A DNA stretch of 64,000 bases from Burkholderia sp. GAS332 (GTDB lineage Bacteria > Pseudomonadota > Gammaproteobacteria > Burkholderiales > Burkholderiaceae), in contig FSRV01000002.1 of the NCBI GenBank assembly GCA_900142905.1, positions 3,410,001 through 3,474,000 of the forward strand, in the 5' to 3' direction. Both the position numbers and the translations under genes were made by a program. Under the pieces are notes generated by a model. It was not told where the DNA came from and made no database searches. It saw only the letters and a program-made list of their open reading frames with translations. Below, in pieces: positions 58,930 to 64,000 of this stretch. The stretch's first letter is position 1; each line of letters begins with the position of its first letter.

Positions 58930-60091
58930 TCCACACCATCTGACCGTCAGGCGCCGCCTTGTCGTGAGCGGTGTGCATTCGACTTCTTGAACTGGGAAAA
59001 CCCATCGTTACGGTGGTGCCCGCGCCCAATGCGGACTCGATCCGGAGGCTCCCACCAAAAGATTGCATAATGCGATTGCAAAAGATCATGCCCATACCGT
59101 GCCCGCCAGCCCCAGCGTGAGTCGTAACGGGATCGAGCAATAGACGCGCTTTTATCTCCGGTGCAATCCCCGGCCCGTTGTCGCGAACACGGATCTCAGG
59201 TTCGGGGCCACCTGCTACTTCAAGGCGCAACGAAGGCGCGGTTGAGCCGTCGAGCGCACGCAAAGCGTTGGACAACAACGAAGAGAGTACGAGCGCCACG
59301 CAATTGGGCATTGCGCGCACAACAAAATCCCCCCGCACGTCGACCTGTATCCAATCGCGCTGCGAACCGGCAAACGGATAGGTATCGAGTAAGGTGGCGA
59401 TCAATCGCGTCGCCTTGACCTCGCGAAGTCCACTGCCCGATGCTGATTGCTGGCCGCCACTTTTGTGCACCGTCGCCCAGAAAGACGAGATCAGCGTCAG
59501 GCAATACTGCGCGTTGTTAAGCATTGACGTTGCAGCGTGGCCAATTTCCCTTTGACGCTCCGGATCGTATTGCTCAGCAACGTCGGACTCGATGGTTTGC
59601 GCAAAAAGCGAGATCGCTGCCAATGGCGTATTGAGCTCGTGAGCGAGGAAAGCAAGCGTCTCATCCATCGCCAATAACTGCTGTTGACGCGTTTCACGCT
59701 CGGTATAGCGTGCGATCGCCAGTTTCAGGACCTCGCGCACCGATTCCGTCCGAAGCGGCTTTTCCAGGATACGGAATATGTCACCGGTGTTGACCGTCTG
59801 TAACAGCATGTCCTTATCGGCATAGGCGGTCACAAGTATGCGCACGATTTGCGGATACTCCTGCGCCACCTGGCGCAGCAGATCATCGCCATCGCGCCCC
59901 GGCATACGGAAATCAGTCACCAGTACGGCAATCTCCGCCCCGTACTCGCGCAACACCGCAATCGCCGCGTCTGCGCTATGAGCCACATGCACAAAGTAGT
60001 CCTCACGGATTGCGCGTGCGAAGTGGTTACGCGACATCTCGTCGTCATCGACGAAGAGAATGGAAAACGGCGGTTGCATCGTGTCAATCAT
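58925..60091 (-). CDS. Receiver-histidine kinase protein (PhcR/PhcQ-like)
   Basis: The 388-residue protein has an N-terminal receiver (DDDE at residues 15-18, phospho-acceptor Asp60 in VTDFRMPG, Lys111) joined to HisKA (LAHELNTPL, His151) and an HATPase domain (LLSNALRAL, DNGPGIAP, GGHGMGM). It has no DNA-binding or membrane domain, as in the PhcR/PhcQ proteins of the Ralstonia Phc quorum-sensing system. It is convergent with the CqsS-like kinase and is its likely partner. GAGAA lies before ATG 60091. Confidence 0.85.
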   Translation of the reverse strand: MIDTMQPPFSILFVDDDEMSRNHFARAIREDYFVHVAHSADAAIAVLREYGAEIAVLVTDFRMPGRDGDDLLRQVAQEYPQIVRILVTAYADKDMLLQTVNTGDIFRILEKPLRTESVREVLKLAIARYTERETRQQQLLAMDETLAFLAHELNTPLAAISLFAQTIESDVAEQYDPERQREIGHAATSMLNNAQYCLTLISSFWATVHKSGGQQSASGSGLREVKATRLIATLLDTYPFAGSQRDWIQVDVRGDFVVRAMPNCVALVLSSLLSNALRALDGSTAPSLRLEVAGGPEPEIRVRDNGPGIAPEIKARLLLDPVTTHAGAGGHGMGMIFCNRIMQSFGGSLRIESALGAGTTVTMGFPSSRSRMHTAHDKAAPDGQMVWK

Positions 60092-60620
60092 CGTGTTCTC
60101 AGCAGGGCGCGGCAGGTCGAATGTGTTCCGTTACGGGCTGCGCATCAATCCGCGGATTCCTCTTATGCCAACTGGATCGGCTGTAAGGTCTTCTGCTATT
60201 ACTGTGACAGAGCGCAGCCGCTCATAGCCGCGCTCGCGCTGAGTCACATGTCGAAGGAAGGTGAGTCCATTGGATTGGATCGGCAAAGCACGAATTTATT
60301 CTACCATCCAGGGTCCGTAAAACGCCGATGGTAGAACCCGAGGATGGCATCCATTCGCGCAGTAATTTTCGCAAGAATCAGGATGTTGCTGACGAGGCTC
60401 AAAGCCCGCGAAGCGAAGTGAAAAATCCAACGTGGACTCTGCCGAGCAACCGCTTCATTTCGCTCGGACTGTGCCCAGCATGCTGCGGCGTCAGTCTGCT
60501 TGTGTACGATCTCGGTACCTATGTCGAATGACCGCTCGCGCATGTCGGGTAATCTCACCGGTGCCGGTGGCACACGCTGGGGACGACGCGGGTTCTCGGA
60601 ACGTCTCATCTACTCTGGAA
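60092..60620. other. 530-bp region between divergent signalling and decarboxylase genes
   Basis: This should hold the promoters of the receiver-kinase gene (minus strand) and of the decarboxylase (plus strand). Frames of about 70-100 codons cross it on both strands but show no family features, uneven codon use and no good start sites. The one strong structure is the inverted repeat at 60299-60336. Confidence 0.5.
60299..60336. repeat. Perfect 10-bp inverted repeat
   Basis: TTCTACCATC (60299-60308) and GATGGTAGAA (60327-60336) are perfectly complementary with an 18-base spacer. The repeat lies 208 bp upstream of the receiver-kinase start and 285 bp upstream of the decarboxylase start. It may be an operator or the stem of a small RNA. 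Confidence 0.55.
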
Positions 60621-62048
60621 ATGCAAATGAACGACACATCCGCTTTTCGCCCGGCACTCGAGCACGCACTGAACCACTCGTTGGCGCATCTGGAAAGTCT
60701 GGCGCATAGCCCTGTTGCAGCCGGCGCGAGTCTGCAAACGTTGCGCGAGCGCCTGGTGAAGCCGCTCAACAGCGAGGGCATGCCCGCCGCGCAGGTGATC
60801 GATGAACTGGTCGACGACACGGCCGGCGGCATCATGGGGAGCGCCGGAGGCCGATTTTTTGGTTGGGTCATAGGCGGATCGTTGCCCGCGGCACTGGCAG
60901 CGGACTGGCTGACCAGTGCCTGGGATCAAAATGCAGCGTCGTACGCATGCGGCCCCGCCGTAGCGGTTATTGAGGAAGCGTGCGGAGACTGGCTAAAAGA
61001 TCTGCTTGGTTTGCCGAATCACGCCAGCTTCGCGTTGACTAGCGGTTGTCAGATGGCGCACGTTACCGCGCTGGCGGCAGCGCGAAACGCATTGCTCGCG
61101 AGGCGAGGTTGGCAGGTTGAACGAGACGGCCTGTTCGGCGCACCGGCAATCCGCATCCTGAGCAGCGATCAATTTCACGGCAGCATCACGCGAGCGGCGC
61201 GCTTGCTGGGGATGGGAACAGGCGCGGTGACAGGACTGCCGGCCAATCGGGCGGGTCAACTGGACGCGGCACTGCTTGAACAGGCGCTGAAGAACGCCCC
61301 CGACACACCCACCATTGTCTTGCTGCAGGCGGGCGACCTCAACATTGGCGCGTATGACTGTTTCGCCGACTTGATTCCGCTCGCGCATCGCTACAACGCA
61401 TGGGTCCATGTCGACGGTGCTTTCGGCCTGTGGGCCAACGTCAGCGCACGTTATCAACATCTGCTGTCCGGCGTCGAGCAGGCCGACTCGTGGGCAACCG
61501 ATGGACACAAATGGCTGAACGTGCCGTATGACAGTGGTTTTGCCTTCGTCGCGCATCCTGAGGCGCATCGCAACGCGATGTCCTACGAGGCAAGCTACAT
61601 CTCGCACAACGATCAGGTCCGCGAACAAAAGGACTGGAATCCGGATTGGTCGAGACGCGGGCGAGGTGTGGCGACCTATGCCGCGCTGCGACAACTGGGC
61701 CGTCAAGGCGTCGTCGCTTTGATCGATGGCTGTTGCGACGCAGCGCATAGCCTCGTGACGGGCATCGCCGCGCTTCCCGGCGCCGAGCTGGTGTGGGCGC
61801 CGCAAATCAATCAGGGCCTGGTTCGCTTTCTGGATCCCCGGCCGGAAGCCACCGAGAGCGACCACGACCGATGGACTGACGCTGTTACCAGTGCGGTCCT
61901 GGCGAGCGGCGAGGCGCTATTCAGCAACACGACATGGCGAGGGAAGCGTTGCATGCGAGTATCAGTATGCAACTGGCAAACCAATGAACAGGATGTGGCG
62001 CGTGCAGTTGCAGCCGTAGCACGGGTATTGCAAGAGCGGACCGCGTAA
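60621..62048 (+). CDS. PLP-dependent group II amino-acid decarboxylase family protein
   Basis: The 475-residue fold-type I enzyme has the PLP lysine in DGHKWLN (Lys297) and the preceding HVDGAFGLW aspartate, with GGRFFGWVIGG and TSGCQMAHVTALAAAR near the front. The family includes aromatic L-amino-acid, glutamate and aspartate decarboxylases; the substrate is not resolved. The frame extends upstream to 60432 without conserved sequence. ATG 60621 and ATG 60627 are both possible, the latter with GGAA at better distance. It is followed by an XRE-cupin regulator, often a partner for amine or amino-acid genes. Confidence 0.82.
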   Translation: MQMNDTSAFRPALEHALNHSLAHLESLAHSPVAAGASLQTLRERLVKPLNSEGMPAAQVIDELVDDTAGGIMGSAGGRFFGWVIGGSLPAALAADWLTSAWDQNAASYACGPAVAVIEEACGDWLKDLLGLPNHASFALTSGCQMAHVTALAAARNALLARRGWQVERDGLFGAPAIRILSSDQFHGSITRAARLLGMGTGAVTGLPANRAGQLDAALLEQALKNAPDTPTIVLLQAGDLNIGAYDCFADLIPLAHRYNAWVHVDGAFGLWANVSARYQHLLSGVEQADSWATDGHKWLNVPYDSGFAFVAHPEAHRNAMSYEASYISHNDQVREQKDWNPDWSRRGRGVATYAALRQLGRQGVVALIDGCCDAAHSLVTGIAALPGAELVWAPQINQGLVRFLDPRPEATESDHDRWTDAVTSAVLASGEALFSNTTWRGKRCMRVSVCNWQTNEQDVARAVAAVARVLQERTA

Positions 62049-62355
62049 CGGAAGGTCGGGTCCAGGCTAATACAGCTAATACGCGTAATAGCGAACGTTT
62101 CCGATGAGAAATGTCCTGCGACGCGCTGAGCGAACGAGCCGTTCACGCTCCAGCGCGCAAGGGTCCCACCTAGCCGTCCGCCCAGTACCGGTGAATCGCC
62201 GTGTGGCAGGTAGCGCCCTGTTCCGTCTCCGTCCCGGCGGCGCACGCACGACGAAGGGGTCATCCGCAGCGTCGCCAACAGTCCTGGTCTGGCCCAAATG
62301 TTATTATCGGAAACACGACCGCCTCCTAAGGCGCGCATTCAAGCTGTTGGACCCC
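62049..62355. other. 307-bp gap before the XRE-cupin gene
   Basis: The frame of the regulator is open through most of this gap, but the residues before ATG 62356 are Arg-rich and look non-coding. No strong hairpin or operator is apparent. The promoter of the regulator probably lies near the AT-rich AATGTTATTATCGG segment at about 62297. Confidence 0.4.
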
Positions 62356-62988
62356 ATGGACACCCACCTCACCAAACCCGCCGATCCATCGACAACCGAC
62401 CTCGGCCGCCGCGTCCGCGCCGCCCGCCAGGCGCAGGACTTGACGCTGGAAACCGCGAGCCGGCTCTGCGGCGTCTCCCGCTCGACCCTCTCCAAAGTCG
62501 AAAATGGCCTGATGTCCCCGACGTTCGACGTCCTTCAGAAGATCGTCCTCGGCCTGAAGATTGAAATCGGCGAGCTATTCGGCTCGACACCCAAAGTCAG
62601 CGCCAGCGGCCGCCGCGCGTTGACTCGCAAAAATGAAGGCCAGCGCCACGCCTATCGCGGTTATCAGATGGAGTTACTCGCCACGGATCTGGCGCACAAA
62701 GCGATGTTGCCGTTCCGCATCCGCATCTCGGCGCACACGCTCGACGCGTTCGACGACTGGGGCCGTCACGAAGGCGAAGAATTCCTGTACGTGATCAGCG
62801 GCAGCGTGTGTCTGTATTCCGAGTTGTACGCACCGACGCATCTGAACGCCGGCGACAGCCTTTACTTCGATAGCCGCACCGGTCACGCCGCGGTCTCCAC
62901 CAGCGAAGAAGACGCGGAAGTGCTGTGGATGGCGACCAGCGCCGACATCCCGCAAGTACCGGCCACGGCAGAACCGGCGAAAAAATAG
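62356..62988 (+). CDS. XRE-family regulator with C-terminal cupin sensor
   Basis: The 210-residue protein has an XRE helix-turn-helix (residues 16-72; RVRAARQAQDLTLETAS, GVSRSTLSKVENGLMSP) and a cupin domain (about 125-195; HEGEEFLYVISGSV, LNAGDSLYFDSRTGHAA). Such proteins sense small metabolites, for example polyamines or amino acids. ATG 62356 is the clear start of the conserved part. The decarboxylase upstream is a plausible target. It ends at a strong hairpin. Confidence 0.88.
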   Translation: MDTHLTKPADPSTTDLGRRVRAARQAQDLTLETASRLCGVSRSTLSKVENGLMSPTFDVLQKIVLGLKIEIGELFGSTPKVSASGRRALTRKNEGQRHAYRGYQMELLATDLAHKAMLPFRIRISAHTLDAFDDWGRHEGEEFLYVISGSVCLYSELYAPTHLNAGDSLYFDSRTGHAAVSTSEEDAEVLWMATSADIPQVPATAEPAKK

Positions 62989-63004
62989 CAAACGCGCCTG
63001 AGTA

Positions 63005-63047
63005 AACTGCGCCCCAAAAGCATGGACAGGTCCTTCGGGGTGCAGTT
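63005..63047. terminator. Hairpin between convergent XRE and Fe-S oxidoreductase genes
   Basis: AACTGCGCCCC (63005-63015) pairs with GGGGTGCAGTT (63037-63047) with one G-T wobble. It lies 17 bp after the regulator stop and about 90 bp after the convergent minus-strand gene ends, consistent with termination. Confidence 0.55.
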
Positions 63048-63137
63048 CAGAACCGCGCTACAGCCCGTCTAAACGCCAAACGCGAAACCGAGGCGGATTG
63101 GCAACGCCATTGCCAACGACACAGCCACCACCACACC

Positions 63138-64000
63138 TTAGCGACGCGCCGCCAACGCCCGCTGCGCCAGTTGCGCAATATGCATCGCGTGTTGCCCGGT
63201 CCCATGTTCGATTTGCTCGCGGCAACTGAAGCCATTGGTCAGCACAATCGTTTCCGCATTCGCCGCTGCCGCGGCACGCACAGCCGGAAACAGCGTGTCC
63301 TCGCCGATCTTCTCCGAAAGCGCGTGATGCGCTTCGTTAAAACCGAACGACCCCGCCATCCCGCAACATCCTGTATCGAGCAATGTCCACTTCACCCCGA
63401 GCTTGTTCAGCAGCGCGGTATCGCCTTGCATACCGAACAGCGCCTTCTGGTGACAATGTCCGTGCACGATCACGTCCGCTGCAAACGTCGGCCAATCGAA
63501 CGGCTGACGCGCGACGAAATCGGAGAACAGAAAAGTTTGTGCCGACAGCTTTTTCGCCAAAGCATGACCGGGAAATTGCTTGAGCAACTCATCCTTGAAC
63601 ACCGATAAGCAACCGGGCTCAAGACCGACCAACGGTACACCCGCAGCAATATCCTCCCCGAGATCATCGAGAATCGTGGTCAGCAACGCGCGCGCACGAT
63701 CGAGCAAACCAAAGTCATACAGCGGACGTCCACAACACAAGCGGTTCTTCGGCAGCACGACGTGCCACCCCATTTGCGTCAGCACATCGGCAGCGGCCTG
63801 CGCGATCTCGGGCGTGAAGTGATCGTTGAAGGTATCGACCCACAGGATGACTTTCTTGACCTCACCATGCGCACGAGCGTCTCCCGCATCCTTAAGCGAG
63901 CGCCGCGCAATCTGCCGATACGTCTCTTCAGCAAACTTCGGCAACGTACGTGCCTGCGCCACCCCAGCGGCCCACTTCCCAACCGCAGCCAAACCCGGCG
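63138..64000 (-). CDS. Fe-S/FAD oxidoreductase C-terminal part, 5' end outside the window
   Basis: At least 287 residues are visible with two cysteine-rich motifs, NRLCCGRPLYDFG and DTGCCGMAGSFGF, plus GLEPGCLSVF and HGHCHQKA. These are the paired CCG domains of GlpC/LutA/GlcF-type proteins. The sequence reads open to the window edge, so it is probably the C-terminus of a long fused FAD-binding and Fe-S-binding 2-hydroxyacid dehydrogenase (about 1000 residues in relatives). Electrons would go from flavin to the quinone pool. The substrate cannot be assigned. Confidence 0.8.
   Translation of the reverse strand, partial: PGLAAVGKWAAGVAQARTLPKFAEETYRQIARRSLKDAGDARAHGEVKKVILWVDTFNDHFTPEIAQAAADVLTQMGWHVVLPKNRLCCGRPLYDFGLLDRARALLTTILDDLGEDIAAGVPLVGLEPGCLSVFKDELLKQFPGHALAKKLSAQTFLFSDFVARQPFDWPTFAADVIVHGHCHQKALFGMQGDTALLNKLGVKWTLLDTGCCGMAGSFGFNEAHHALSEKIGEDTLFPAVRAAAAANAETIVLTNGFSCREQIEHGTGQHAMHIAQLAQRALAARR

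Noticed and set aside
60301..60609. A 102-codon minus-strand frame in the gap before the decarboxylase
   Set aside because: The C-terminal part looks loosely protein-like, but there is no ribosome-binding site, no recognisable family, and the inverted repeat at 60299-60336 falls in its end.

Overview
The window is GC-rich, densely coded and reads like an accessory or secondary-replicon region of a Burkholderiaceae genome, most likely Paraburkholderia or a close relative. This rests on the gene families (DUF4148 protein, FUSC/DUF1656/HlyD/NodT efflux operon, xylAFGH with an AraC-type XylR, Burkholderia-type porin remnant, many LysR/GntR/AraC regulators). The genus is an inference. I saw no rRNA, tRNA or CRISPR array.

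Layout. 1-7.5 kb: the end of a secreted alpha/beta hydrolase, a LysR regulator, a GCCATC hexamer repeat, then a marR-led four-gene tripartite efflux operon. 7.6-13.2 kb: a two-subunit molybdenum hydroxylase (isoquinoline 1-oxidoreductase type) and a LysR/aldehyde dehydrogenase pair. 13.2-21.3 kb: a D-xylose locus (xylH, xylG, xylF, xylA on the minus strand; xylR and aldose 1-epimerase on the plus strand). 21.4-27.8 kb: DUF4148 protein, a long gene-free stretch with strong RNA-like hairpins, a PotF-like binding protein, a cupin protein, an AraC regulator and a lipoprotein-type GH3 glycosidase. 27.8-34 kb: a CGNR regulator with a repeated operator-like motif facing two alpha/beta hydrolases and an SDR, a chemoreceptor, and an overlapping AraC/VOC/membrane-protein trio. 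34.3-38.3 kb: a FadR-type regulator with two matching palindromes ahead of a CUT2 sugar ABC transporter. 38.4-45.9 kb: DUF1801, MgtC, then a phosphonate module (phosphonoacetaldehyde dehydrogenase, phosphonoacetate hydrolase, MFS carrier, Fe-dependent alcohol dehydrogenase) facing a LysR regulator. 46.3-51.9 kb: a sugar-acid operon (GntR, IlvD/Edd dehydratase, DapA-family enzyme) followed by a porin gene broken by an internal deletion and by a 1.48-kb IS5-type element. 52-54.9 kb: LysR remnant, NnrU protein, zinc-less MDR oxidoreductase with a divergent TetR. 55-60.1 kb: a probable cell-cell signalling locus. 60.6-64 kb: PLP-dependent decarboxylase, XRE-cupin regulator, and the 3' part of an Fe-S oxidoreductase.

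The most interesting part is 55.0-60.1 kb. A protein with the architecture and catalytic-cysteine motif of cyanobacterial acyl-ACP reductase overlaps by 4 bp a hybrid sensor kinase whose membrane domain closely resembles the quorum-sensing receptor CqsS (LqsS/PhcS relatives). A convergent gene encodes a receiver-histidine kinase protein of the PhcR/PhcQ kind. No CqsA/LqsA-type synthase or PhcB-type methyltransferase is next to it. I infer a signalling system whose signal comes from acyl-ACP through a fatty aldehyde; I do not know of a description of this gene combination.

Other notable points: a possible hydroxyethylphosphonate route without PhnW; an alpha/beta hydrolase with Ala at the nucleophile position; an SDR lacking the YxxxK lysine; and a 13-bp perfect hairpin between xylF and xylG.
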